The position numbers and the translations under genes are program-made. From IMG/VR virus record IMGVR_UViG_3300025010_001427, positions 1 to 64,000 of that record: a DNA stretch of 64,000 nucleotides; one strand, given 5' to 3'. The notes under the pieces are model-generated. The model saw only the letters and a list, made by a program, of their open reading frames with translations, had not been told where the DNA came from and made no database searches. Positions 26,282 to 34,117 of the stretch are shown one piece after another. Source of the stretch: a virus. Each line of letters begins with the position of its first letter. Within the stretch, counting starts at the first letter, position 1.

Positions 26282-26316
26282 TCTTACTTTTAACTTATAA
26301 GTGTTGGAGATATACT

Positions 26317-26580
26317 ATGGCAGATGGCTTAGGGTTGTTCGGCAAGAACAATAGAAACAAAGATCGTAAGCAATTGGGCTCCATTTTGGATGCCTTCAAT
26401 CAAATGAAAATGGATCTCGCCTCCTTTGTTGAAGAAAAAACAGGCCACATTTCCAGACTTGACAAAGAGCTTGCCCAGCTGGCCGGCGAAAAACACCATG
26501 CGACCAAAGACATGGAAAAAGCGATGGTCACGAAAACAAACATCGAAAAACTCATGGGTGAAAGTGGTAATTCCCTTTAA
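26317..26580 (+). CDS. hypothetical coiled-coil protein upstream of Ro60
   Basis: Not recognised. 87 residues, TTGGAG before the ATG. After a Gly/Asn-rich start, residues 20-80 are charged and heptad-like (LDKELAQLAGEKHHATKDMEKAM), suggesting a dimeric coiled coil. Sits 20 bases before the Ro60 gene with no terminator, so probably co-transcribed and possibly functionally tied to it. Confidence 0.6.
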   Translation: MADGLGLFGKNNRNKDRKQLGSILDAFNQMKMDLASFVEEKTGHISRLDKELAQLAGEKHHATKDMEKAMVTKTNIEKLMGESGNSL

Positions 26581-26600
26581 CAGCAACGGAGGCTTTTAAG

Positions 26601-27986
26601 ATGGCCAGAGTAAACAAAAAACCTCAGCCCTTATTTACACATGAAGGGGCCAAGGCAAAACACATAACACCGGAGCAGGCCCTACGCAGATCAACCATGT
26701 GCTGCCTTCTATGGGAAAGAGAGTTTTATGAAAGCGGTGAAGCTATCGCTGACCGTATCTCGGAGCTGGTCGGTAAATGTGATCCAAAGTTTGTGGCACA
26801 ATTGGCGGTGGGCCTTCGTAATGATATGAAGTTGCGCCATGCCCCCTTGTGGGTGGCAAACAGCATGCTCAAATACACCGCCACAAAAAACTACGTGGCA
26901 GACGTGCTGCACGAAGTAATTCAACGACCGGACGAGCTGTGTGAGTTTCTGTCCCTGTATTGGAAGAAGGGCAAGACCCCCATCGCTGCCCAGGTAAAAC
27001 GCGGTTTGGCAAAAGCGGTAACAAAATTCAACGAGTATCAAATGGCCAAATGGAACAGGAAAACTGAAATAAAGTTACGTGATGTATTTCAGTTGATACA
27101 TCCAAAACCGTTGAATGAGGAACAGGGGGCCATGTGGGGCAGGTTGATGGAGGGCACATTGGCCACACCGGATACACGGGAGACTGCTTTGTCTTCTGGT
27201 AGAGATCAGAAAACGGAATGGACACGCCTGCTTCAGGAAAATAAACTTGGAGCTATTGCCTTGTTGGGTAGTCTCCGTCATATGACTGACTGTGGTGTTG
27301 ACGAAGGCCTCATGCGGACAGCAATTCAAAAGATGTCTACGGATAAGGTATTGCCTTTCCGTTTCATATCCGCCGCCAGACATGCACCACATCTTGAAGA
27401 CGTTTTGGAACAGAGTATGTTTAAATGTCTTGAAAGTCAGCCCAAGATTCCTGGTCGAACGGTTTTATTGTTGGACCACAGTGGCAGTATGGATCAACCC
27501 CTGTCTGCAAAGTCAGAACTGACAAGAAGTGACGCAGCAATTGGTCTGGCATTATTGATGCGTGAAGTTTGTGAAGAAGTGCTTATTTACACTTTTAGCA
27601 GACAATTGGTGCGTATTCCACCAAGGCATGGATTCGCCTTACGGGACGCCATAATGAAAAGCCAGGTTATGAGAGCCACGTTTCTTGGCACCGCCATAAA
27701 TGCGATTTATTCCAAATCTGCTGTGACGTTGTCTAATAAACATATGATGACGGAGGTAGTATTCCCAGGACAAGGGCTAAATCCGGACAGGCTTGTAATT
27801 TTGACCGACGAGCAATCGAATGACCCAGTACCTGCTCCGCAAGGGGTTGGCTACATGATAAATGTAGCCTCCAATGTAAATGGTGTTGGTTACCAGCCAT
27901 GGGTACACATTGATGGTTGGAGTGAAGCAGTGGTGGCATGGTTACGCGAGTACGAGGCGGCCGGCTTCACCAAAGAAACAGGATAA
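26601..27986 (+). CDS. rsr: Ro60 homologue (TROVE plus vWA domains)
   Basis: 461 residues, CGGAGG before the ATG. Residues 10-270 form the helical-repeat TROVE ring, including the PEQALRRSTMCCLLWEREFYESG start and ALLGSLRHMTDCG near its end. LLLDHSGSM (about residues 289-297) is the MIDAS DxSxS of the C-terminal vWA domain, followed by further Thr/Asp metal-site strands. Ro60/Rsr rings bind Y RNAs and misfolded RNA; in Deinococcus the Y RNA tethers Rsr to PNPase. Three Y-RNA-like elements lie immediately upstream. A phage copy could protect or degrade RNA during infection (inference). Confidence 0.9.
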   Translation: MARVNKKPQPLFTHEGAKAKHITPEQALRRSTMCCLLWEREFYESGEAIADRISELVGKCDPKFVAQLAVGLRNDMKLRHAPLWVANSMLKYTATKNYVADVLHEVIQRPDELCEFLSLYWKKGKTPIAAQVKRGLAKAVTKFNEYQMAKWNRKTEIKLRDVFQLIHPKPLNEEQGAMWGRLMEGTLATPDTRETALSSGRDQKTEWTRLLQENKLGAIALLGSLRHMTDCGVDEGLMRTAIQKMSTDKVLPFRFISAARHAPHLEDVLEQSMFKCLESQPKIPGRTVLLLDHSGSMDQPLSAKSELTRSDAAIGLALLMREVCEEVLIYTFSRQLVRIPPRHGFALRDAIMKSQVMRATFLGTAINAIYSKSAVTLSNKHMMTEVVFPGQGLNPDRLVILTDEQSNDPVPAPQGVGYMINVASNVNGVGYQPWVHIDGWSEAVVAWLREYEAAGFTKETG

Positions 27987-28006
27987 AGGTCTTCGTTCCT
28001 TTATTA

Positions 28007-28069
28007 GTTCTCATAAACTATATGACGAAATAGAGGCATCGCGCTTCTTATTTCTCATATAGTGAGAAC
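28007..28069 (+). ncRNA. long imperfect hairpin downstream of Ro60
   Basis: GTTCTCA/TGAGAAC outer stem (28007-28013 with 28063-28069), then TATATGA/TCATATA, then GAAATA/TATTTC and AGAGGC/GCTTCT closing a small loop. Nearly continuous pairing over about 60 bases, without a U-run, so it does not look like a simple terminator. Confidence 0.5.
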
Positions 28070-28114
28070 AAAAAGCAAACAAACGAGTGGGTTGGTGCGG
28101 TGGGATAGCGGTAA

Positions 28115-28164
28115 AAGTACTTAAAGGTGGTTTCATTGAATGAATTGCCTCCCTTTAAGTACTT
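28115..28164 (+). ncRNA. 13-bp perfect inverted repeat
   Basis: AAGTACTTAAAGG (28115-28127) pairs exactly with CCTTTAAGTACTT (28152-28164) around a 24-base loop that itself holds TTCATT/AATGAA. No T-run follows. It may be a small RNA, an RNA-processing site, or, as DNA, a protein-binding palindrome. Confidence 0.45.
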
Positions 28165-28376
28165 AACCAGGTGGTGGTTATAGTTAACACTAGTCTTTTG
28201 CAAGAGAAAGTGTCTTGAAAAATACTCTGTATACTATAATCGCTGCCTGGTTTATAAGTTTGATCTTTTGTTAGTAACAAAATATATCTGACATGTATCA
28301 TTAATATGAAAAGCACACCTTACTTCACATATGAATGGTATAGCAACAAATTACTACGTAAGCTGTAGCTCAGATA

Positions 28377-28475
28377 GGGGAATTCACGGTTTTTTCGCAA
28401 TCAACGGGAATGAAAACAATCCTTCGCCTTATGGAGGCGGGTTCAGCCGTATCCGTTATAGAATTCCCCGCCTTT
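28377..28475 (+). ncRNA. structured RNA candidate ending in a terminator-like stem
   Basis: GGGGAATTC (28377-28385) pairs with GAATTCCCC (28461-28469), extended by ACGG/CCGT with a TATA bulge, then GCCTTTTT. About 65 bases lie inside, including GCGG...CCGT hairpin potential. Same architecture as 25837 and 29770. Ends 29 bases before the gene at 28504. Confidence 0.45.
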
Positions 28476-28503
28476 TTAATTTATAATGGTGGGGTATTTA
28501 TTT

Positions 28504-28818
28504 ATGAGTAAAGAGTTCGATATTGACGACTTTATGTTTGGTCTGGGATTTGGTTACGACCTCTCCTGCGGTGAAAACGGAAGAGACTCGTTTGATTATG
28601 ACCCAGAAGTTGATGATGTTCTTGAAATCTCTGCTGCTGATAGAGCAGATCTTATAGAAGATCTCGTCGAAATGACCGCTAACATGGAAGCAGGTGTTTC
28701 AAGTGCATCAACAGAGTTCGAGAAGGTGAGATTTTCAGATAGTATAATGGATCGAAGAAAACCTTTCGAGGTTTTTGTAGATCATTACATTCAGGATCTT
28801 AACGATGGCCGAAGATAA
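28504..28818 (+). CDS. hypothetical acidic protein
   Basis: Not recognised. 104 residues from ATG 28504, nine bases after GGTGGGG; an in-frame ATG at 28486 has no ribosome site. Very acidic, Asp/Glu-rich throughout, no cysteine motif. Overlaps the ATP-grasp gene start by 14 bases, so translation is probably coupled. A DNA-mimic or inhibitor role is possible on composition alone. Confidence 0.55.
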   Translation: MSKEFDIDDFMFGLGFGYDLSCGENGRDSFDYDPEVDDVLEISAADRADLIEDLVEMTANMEAGVSSASTEFEKVRFSDSIMDRRKPFEVFVDHYIQDLNDGRR

Positions 28819-29584
28819 CAGTAGAATGCTTAGATTGATTGCTAAACCAGGTTCAAAAGCGAGAAAAGATATCACAGCTGCTACTGGTATAGGCCGGTAT
28901 ACCGGAGACAAAAACAACTCTGTTGTAGCCATCATAAATTATGGTGTATGTGGGGATCATCTTAGCACTTTTCTGAAAAAATATCCAGTCGCGGCAAAAG
29001 TACCTATGCTAAACAAGGGCATAGGCTGTGCTAAATACACAGCAGTTAAGGCCGCAGAGAAAGAAGGTATTGTTGTACCTGAAACACGCCTAAGTCTTTC
29101 AAAAGAACACAAATTAACAGACTGGATAATTAAAAGACAGCATTCTATTGGTGGTATCGGGATAAAATATGCCCAGAATAAAAATCAAAACCCAGGGCAC
29201 TATTATCAAAAGTTTGTATCAAACAGGAAGTATGAATTGCGTGTACATGCGTTTACTTGGACCAAATGTACGGTGCAAAAGCGCATTGGAAAGTCAGACA
29301 TTATAGCTTGGAACTTCAAAAATGGTGGACATTTCTTAAATGTACAGCAGCCAGAAAAGTACAAGCTATTCCGAGAAGCAGTACAAGTAGCATTGAAAAT
29401 TCTTGAAATAAGAGCCATGGCTTTTGGTGCCGTGGATTTTATTGTGGATACTGAGGGAAAGTTATACTTTATTGAGGTGAATTCCTCCCCTGGTTTTACT
29501 GACTTCAGTAAACACATATATGTTGATGCTTTCACAGCATTGACTAAATGTAGTAAAGCACAGATACTCGGTCTGTGTGCGTAA
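28805..29584 (+). CDS. ATP-grasp ligase (RimK-like), second copy
   Basis: 259 residues. WIIKRQHSIGGIGIKYA is the ATP-binding Lys/Gly loop, YELRVHAFTW the central strand, and FGAVDFIVDTEGKLYFIEVNSSPGF carries the D...E-x-N magnesium ligands. Closest in style to small phage ATP-grasp proteins and to the gene at 19619, but without the Ala/Pro-rich tail and in AT-rich codons. Likely a second amide-forming enzyme of the amidoligase system, though 8 kb away. Confidence 0.82.
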   Translation: MAEDNSRMLRLIAKPGSKARKDITAATGIGRYTGDKNNSVVAIINYGVCGDHLSTFLKKYPVAAKVPMLNKGIGCAKYTAVKAAEKEGIVVPETRLSLSKEHKLTDWIIKRQHSIGGIGIKYAQNKNQNPGHYYQKFVSNRKYELRVHAFTWTKCTVQKRIGKSDIIAWNFKNGGHFLNVQQPEKYKLFREAVQVALKILEIRAMAFGAVDFIVDTEGKLYFIEVNSSPGFTDFSKHIYVDAFTALTKCSKAQILGLCA

Positions 29585-29627
29585 ATGCGCACCTTTGGTG
29601 CACATTGGTAAAAGACTTGCTGTATAA

Positions 29628-29723
29628 AGTGTTTTTGCTCGTAGCTAATGATTAGAGTGACGATTTATAATATAGAATATGAATAGCTCTAAAAGTTAAG
29701 TTGTTGTTCGAGCATAAAATACT
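29628..29723 (+). ncRNA. structured RNA candidate
   Basis: Outer helix of AGTGTTTTTGCTCG with CGAGCATAAAATACT (29628-29641 with 29709-29723; one bulge, one G-U) around about 67 bases that include TTAGAG/CTCTAA. No U-run follows. Possibly a Ro60-associated RNA or part of the NAD-operon leader. Confidence 0.4.
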
Positions 29724-29769
29724 GGCAGAGAGTTGTTTTACTGAGGACGAGTGGGATGATGGGTGGGTT

Positions 29770-29886
29770 GTCACCCTTTCTATGTAAAACTGTGTTGGCC
29801 TGTTCTTAGTGGAGTAGTTTACACGAAACGCGGAGACCGCCATGAATCATTTTGCTTGAAAGGGTGACTGTTTTTTATCCACAAAA
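29770..29886 (+). promoter_or_regulatory. structured leader (riboswitch/attenuator candidate) before NAD+ salvage operon
   Basis: Perfect 11-bp terminal helix GTCACCCTTTC/GAAAGGGTGAC (29770-29780 with 29868-29878) followed by TGTTTTTT, so its 3' half is part of an intrinsic-terminator-like hairpin. Inside are TGTAAAACT/AGTTTACA and a tight GCGG-AGA-CCGC hairpin, making a multibranched fold. It sits 21 bases before the GTG of the nicotinamidase. Position suggests control of the operon, perhaps by a nicotinamide compound; it does not match NAD+ riboswitch classes I remember. A free-standing small RNA is the alternative. Confidence 0.45.
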
Positions 29887-29907
29887 ACTTAGACAATAGG
29901 TAATAAC

Positions 29908-30435
29908 GTGAATAAAGCACTGATCATTATAGATATGCTTAATGACTTCATCATGGAAAACGGCGCTTTATATTGTGGCAAAGCAGCTTCGGATATAGTA
30001 GCGCGGATAAAGGATAAATTGGAGTTGGCAAGAAAAAATAATGATGTGGTTATTTTTCTGTGCGATGCTCATAAATCGTACGATAAGGAATTTCAACGTT
30101 TTCCAAAGCACGCTGTAATACATACAGTAGGTGCTCAAATAATTAACGATCTTTCCCCGGTGGAAAGAGGCCGCGAGTATGTTATTAAGAAAACGCGTTA
30201 TAGTGGTTTCTATAATACCAATTTGAATGTGGTATTAAAATTAAATAATATAACACATGCGGAAGTTGTTGGTGTTTGTACCCACATCTGTGTGATGGAC
30301 ACGGTAGGGGGATTAGCCAACCGGGACATAGCTACTTTTATTGATAAGTCAGCTGTTGCTGATTTTGACAAGGCTGCTGCAGACGCCGCTCTCCTGCGTA
30401 TGCAGTCTATATACGGAACAGTCGTGGTTCCGTAG
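29908..30435 (+). CDS. pncA: nicotinamidase (isochorismatase family)
   Basis: 175 residues, GTG start. ALIIIDMLNDF gives the catalytic Asp9, VIKKTRYSGF the catalytic Lys (about 94-95), and GVCTHICVMDT the nucleophile Cys128. D53-x-H55 and a later His fit the metal site of PncA. The reaction is nicotinamide to nicotinate plus ammonia. As the first gene of a run with pncB, nadD and nadE, nicotinamide is the most likely substrate over other isochorismatase substrates. Confidence 0.85.
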   Translation: MNKALIIIDMLNDFIMENGALYCGKAASDIVARIKDKLELARKNNDVVIFLCDAHKSYDKEFQRFPKHAVIHTVGAQIINDLSPVERGREYVIKKTRYSGFYNTNLNVVLKLNNITHAEVVGVCTHICVMDTVGGLANRDIATFIDKSAVADFDKAAADAALLRMQSIYGTVVVP

Positions 30436-30496
30436 TTGTTTCTCCAATGATGGGCGGGGTGGGAGACTACCCTGCCCATCTCTTACGAGGACCATA

Positions 30497-31357
30497 ATGA
30501 AAAAGATAAGCACTTTATCTGTTGTAACCGGCACCAATAGCTGCAATGCAAAATGCCCATTTTGTATAGCCAGAATGACTCCGCAACAAAGTGCTATGAA
30601 CAACATCAATTATCGTAATTTGGACATAGCCTGTCGCTTGGCGGAAAAAGCCGGCGCTGTAACCGCACTAATAACTGGTAAAGGTGAACCTACCTTATAC
30701 CCAGATACCATCTCTTTCTACCTCACAAACCTCTCCAAGTACTTTCCAATCCTTGAATTACAAACCAACGGTTTGATACTCCCCGATGATAAATATAATA
30801 AGTTTTTAAAAAGTTGGTACGGTCTTGGCCTTACAACAATATCCTTATCCATCGTACATTATAATGACTCCCGAAATAAGGAAATATACACTGGTAATAG
30901 GGATTATATCAACTTACAATTGTTAATAAACAAGTTGCATAATTACGGATTTAGTGTTAGACTAAGTGTAATCGCGCTGAAAAATTATATAGATTCACCG
31001 ATGGAAATCGCCCGTATGATTAAATTTGCTAAGGATAATAAAGTTGCACAACTAACCATAAGACCTATGGTAGTTTATGAAGCAACGGCCAATAAAAAAG
31101 TTTTAAACTGGGCATTATCCCACACCATCGGCCCTAATTGGGAAGACATTGTTGCTAAAACACTAAGTAAAATAAAAAATACCTTCTTAATGAATCTTAC
31201 TCATGGTGGTAAAGTATACGATGTCTCCGGACAAAATGTGTGTTTCAATACTTGTTTAACTTTAAACCCAAACGAGGATGAATTGAGGCAATTAATTTAT
31301 TTTCCTGATGGAAAAATAACCTATGATTGGAGATATAAGGGAGCTAGAATAATATGA
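30497..31357 (+). CDS. radical SAM protein embedded in the NAD+ operon
   Basis: 286 residues from ATG 30497 (GAGG upstream); an in-frame start at 30341 lies within pncA. TGTNSCNAKCPFCIA carries the CxxxCxxC [4Fe-4S] motif, GKGEPTLYP is the SAM-binding GGE-like strand, and ELQTNGLIL and TISLSIVHY follow the TIM-barrel order. It ends four bases into pncB (ATGA overlap), so it is co-translated with it. The reaction is unknown; it has no SPASM-type cysteine cluster at the C-terminus. Confidence 0.85.
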   Translation: MKKISTLSVVTGTNSCNAKCPFCIARMTPQQSAMNNINYRNLDIACRLAEKAGAVTALITGKGEPTLYPDTISFYLTNLSKYFPILELQTNGLILPDDKYNKFLKSWYGLGLTTISLSIVHYNDSRNKEIYTGNRDYINLQLLINKLHNYGFSVRLSVIALKNYIDSPMEIARMIKFAKDNKVAQLTIRPMVVYEATANKKVLNWALSHTIGPNWEDIVAKTLSKIKNTFLMNLTHGGKVYDVSGQNVCFNTCLTLNPNEDELRQLIYFPDGKITYDWRYKGARII

Positions 31358-32673
31358 AATCAACGGCAGACTTTCACATGAGACCATTAATAAACAGTTT
31401 ATTGGATAATGACGCGTATACATTTTATATGTGCCAATTCATACTAAGCAGATTTAAAGGTACCATTGCTAAATATAAATACAAATGCCGTAATGGTAAC
31501 GGTTTTCCTGCTGACATTAGTTATGATCAAAAACACTCATTCGTAGCAATGATGAATAGTCAAATAGACTCTTTCTGTAAATTACGATTTAATGAAACGG
31601 AAATTCGATTTTTACGGGGGACAGGAAAATTTAAAGAGTACTTCTTAGATTTTCTTAGAACACTTACTTTGGATAGATCTCATATAAAAGCTACACTTGT
31701 AGGTGGTGCTTTATATATTGAGATAGAAGGCCCAATAGAACAGGTAATCTGGTATGAAACACCGGTGCTTGCTTTAAATAGCGAGCTGTATTATCGTTTT
31801 TATGATATCACACTGGACAAATATATTGACAATCAAGCCAACTTTAAACCAGCGTATTTATTTACAATAAAAAATAGTGAGAGACATGCAAATAGTTTAA
31901 ATGTGGCTAGGAAAAAGTTGCTCGCTAAAATAGAGAAGATACGTAAAACCAATCTACCCGGTTTCAATATCATTGATTTTGGAACAAGAAGGAGGGCTGC
32001 ATTTGATTGGCATGAGAAGGTAGTGGCCACACTTCACAAGGAAATACCTGATGTTTTAAAAGGTACCTCTAACTGTTATTTGGCCATGAAATATGGTTTG
32101 CCTATGATCGGTACTATGGCACATCAAATGTTTCAAATGTATCAACAAATTACTTCTGCCTATGATAGCCAGATAGACTTGCTGACTGCTTGGCGAGAGG
32201 AGTATGGGGATAAATTATTAATTGCTTTAAGTGATATATTTGGCTTTGAAGCCTTCCTATCCGATTTTAGGCACTTTGCTGATCAATACTCTGGGGTTCG
32301 CCATGACAGCGGTAACCCTTATATTTGGTGTGACAAATTGTTGCAGCTTTATAATAAGCGGAATATTGACGCAAAGAGTAAGACTGCTGTTTTTAGTGAC
32401 GGCTTAGATGTGGATAAAGCCCTCAATCTTTACGCCACTTTTTACAACAAAATAAATGTAGCCATTGCTATTGGCACCAACCTTACAAATGATACAGATG
32501 TCGAAGCATTACAAATTGTAATTAAACTCGTTGAGTTTAACCACGGCCCGGTAGCAAAAGTGAGTGACTCTCCTGGAAAAGGGATGTGCGAGAGTAAAGA
32601 GTATGAGGAATACATAAGCTACATTGTAAGCCGAAAAGAAAAGGAGTACAAAGAATGGCTAGAAAACAAGTAG
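31354..32673 (+). CDS. pncB: nicotinate phosphoribosyltransferase
   Basis: 439 residues. SLLDNDAYTFYMCQF is the family N-terminal signature, FGTRRR the nicotinate-binding strand, and GTMAHQMFQMYQQ the segment with the catalytic His. VFSDGLDVDKALNLY and IVIKLVEFNHGPVAKVSDSPGK closely match bacterial PncB rather than nicotinamide phosphoribosyltransferase. It converts nicotinate and PRPP to nicotinate mononucleotide. Overlaps neighbours on both sides. Confidence 0.88.
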   Translation: MKSTADFHMRPLINSLLDNDAYTFYMCQFILSRFKGTIAKYKYKCRNGNGFPADISYDQKHSFVAMMNSQIDSFCKLRFNETEIRFLRGTGKFKEYFLDFLRTLTLDRSHIKATLVGGALYIEIEGPIEQVIWYETPVLALNSELYYRFYDITLDKYIDNQANFKPAYLFTIKNSERHANSLNVARKKLLAKIEKIRKTNLPGFNIIDFGTRRRAAFDWHEKVVATLHKEIPDVLKGTSNCYLAMKYGLPMIGTMAHQMFQMYQQITSAYDSQIDLLTAWREEYGDKLLIALSDIFGFEAFLSDFRHFADQYSGVRHDSGNPYIWCDKLLQLYNKRNIDAKSKTAVFSDGLDVDKALNLYATFYNKINVAIAIGTNLTNDTDVEALQIVIKLVEFNHGPVAKVSDSPGKGMCESKEYEEYISYIVSRKEKEYKEWLENK

Positions 32674-33263
32674 CCTTATTTGGTGGGGCATTTGATCCTG
32701 TAACATTAGGACATATATTGGTAGCAAAGATGATGCTCGGGGTAGCAAATTTTGATAAGATATGGTTCTTGCCGAGCTATCATTCCTGGAATGATAAAAA
32801 TATGCAGGACGCCAATCACCGTTTAAACATGTTAAAGTTAACATGTAATGACATTTCTGATAAACGTATAAATGTTTGTTCCTACGAGATAGCCAACAAG
32901 TTGATAGAACCAACAGTTGTTGTTTTAGATCGCTTGGCCTCATATATCGATGCGGATTTTTTCTTTTGTATCGGAACAGATCAAGCCGCAGAGATTGAAA
33001 CTTGGCATGAGTGGGAACGTTTGATAAGTCAGTACTCATTTGTAGTTATGGAGCGTCCAGGTAGCCCGTATGTAGAGGGCAGTTGGTATACTATCGGAAA
33101 ACATAAATTTGTTAAATGTACCTCCGGCATAGGCAACGTGTCTTCTACTGAGGTACGTAAGGAAATTGCCAGAGAGGGTATATCATACAATGTGACACAA
33201 TCTGTAATGCAATATATTAAAGATAATAACCTTTATAAGGGGGCTTTGAAAATAAATGCTTAG
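32655..33263 (+). CDS. nadD: nicotinate-nucleotide adenylyltransferase
   Basis: 202 residues, overlapping pncB by 19 bases. LFGGAFDPVTLGH is the nucleotidyltransferase T/HxGH-type motif, and GNVSSTEVRKEI is the C-terminal ISSTxxR motif; length matches bacterial NadD. Converts nicotinate mononucleotide and ATP to deamido-NAD. Ends eight bases into nadE. Confidence 0.88.
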   Translation: MARKQVALFGGAFDPVTLGHILVAKMMLGVANFDKIWFLPSYHSWNDKNMQDANHRLNMLKLTCNDISDKRINVCSYEIANKLIEPTVVVLDRLASYIDADFFFCIGTDQAAEIETWHEWERLISQYSFVVMERPGSPYVEGSWYTIGKHKFVKCTSGIGNVSSTEVRKEIAREGISYNVTQSVMQYIKDNNLYKGALKINA

Positions 33264-34086
33264 TATTAGTGCAGAGTACAATAAAATGTATAACAACATT
33301 TTGGCCGAGGGTATGGAGTACGTGCGAAGGAGCCGTCTGGAATCTTTGGTGATTGGTATTTCAGGTGGTATAGATAGTGCCTTAGTGGCTGCCTTGGCAC
33401 GCGTTATTTGTGACGAGACGGGTATTACCCTTATAGGCAGAAGTATGCCTATTGTAACAAATAAACCGGATGAAATAGCACGCGCTTCCGCCATTGGTAA
33501 ATGCTTTTGTGATGACTTTGAGACAGTATCCTTGGATGATGTCTACAATAATCTGTATAAATCCATATCAAATCCGGCCAGGCATGATATCACTACAAAA
33601 GCAGAGAGGATTCGCCGTGGTAATGTAAAAGCAAGAACTCGCATGATACTACTGTATGATTTGGCCCATCTTAATAACGGTCTTGTTTTGTCAACAGATA
33701 ATTATACGGAGCTGCTGCTTGGCTTTTGGACAATGCATGGTGATGTTGGCGACTATGGCATGATACAGAATCTGTGGAAAACTGAAGTGTACGGGCTGGC
33801 GGCTTGGCTCTGTAAAAAGTATGCCATGAACGACGCCGTGGATAAAGCAGAAGCACTTAACGCGTGTATAACAGCGGTACCGACTGATGGTCTGGGTGTA
33901 ACCGACAGTGATTTCGATCAACTCGGCCTTCGTCGCTACACAGACATCGACAACGTCCTACTCAAATACATCACAGATGGTGTGGAAGAGGATGATAGTC
34001 CGGTTGTGCTTCGCTACAAAAATACGCATTACAAAAGGAATAACCCAATAAATCTTACACGAAATAAGATTTTGGGAATAATGTAA
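33256..34086 (+). CDS. nadE: NAD+ synthetase, ammonia-dependent
   Basis: 276 residues. VIGISGGIDSALVAA is the PP-loop of N-type ATP pyrophosphatases, NVKARTRMI and LSTDNYTELLLGFWTMHGD the family substrate strands. There is no N-terminal glutaminase domain, so it would use free ammonia, which the nicotinamidase step releases. It completes the Preiss-Handler route to NAD+. The variant STDN in place of GTDH/GTDN is a small difference. Confidence 0.87.
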   Translation: MLSISAEYNKMYNNILAEGMEYVRRSRLESLVIGISGGIDSALVAALARVICDETGITLIGRSMPIVTNKPDEIARASAIGKCFCDDFETVSLDDVYNNLYKSISNPARHDITTKAERIRRGNVKARTRMILLYDLAHLNNGLVLSTDNYTELLLGFWTMHGDVGDYGMIQNLWKTEVYGLAAWLCKKYAMNDAVDKAEALNACITAVPTDGLGVTDSDFDQLGLRRYTDIDNVLLKYITDGVEEDDSPVVLRYKNTHYKRNNPINLTRNKILGIM

Positions 34087-34117
34087 TAAGACAAAACACT
34101 GACTAAAAGGAGTTACT

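Larger units (their letters stand above)
25282..26316 (+). other. structured non-coding region between CCA enzyme and Ro60 operon
   Basis: About 1 kb without a credible gene but full of inverted repeats in tandem. Examples: TGTGTTAA/TTAACACA (25310-25317 with 25360-25367), GCAGATTT/AAATCTGT (25548-25555 with 25587-25594), CAAGAGT/ACTCTTG (25595-25601 with 25644-25650). It then holds the elements listed separately: split tRNA halves, a tRNA-like element, a long hairpin and three Y-RNA-like elements. Its placement just before a Ro60 gene makes RNA genes the natural reading. Confidence 0.7.
27987..28503 (+). other. 517-base non-coding stretch with several hairpins
   Basis: No credible gene. It holds three strong inverted-repeat structures (28007-28069, 28115-28164, 28377-28469, listed separately) and between 28170 and 28370 only AT-rich sequence with one weak promoter-like TTGATC-N17-TATATC near 28260. 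A TAGCTCAG-type D-arm-like string precedes 28377 but no complete tRNA can be folded. Confidence 0.55.
29585..29907 (+). other. 323-base non-coding leader of the NAD operon
   Basis: No credible gene. Starts with a GCACC-TTT-GGTGC hairpin just after the ATP-grasp stop, then contains two structured elements (29628-29723 and 29770-29886, listed separately) before the GTG start of the nicotinamidase at 29908. Confidence 0.6.

Noticed and set aside
28360-28385. Start of a tRNA (TAGCTCAG-like D arm)
   Set aside because: No matching 3' D-stem strand, T arm or acceptor could be found within a normal distance.
31354-32673. Nicotinamide phosphoribosyltransferase (NARP2-type)
   Set aside because: FGTRRR, GTMAHQMFQ and the LVEFNHGPVAKVSDSPGK strand match nicotinate phosphoribosyltransferase, and a nicotinamidase precedes it.
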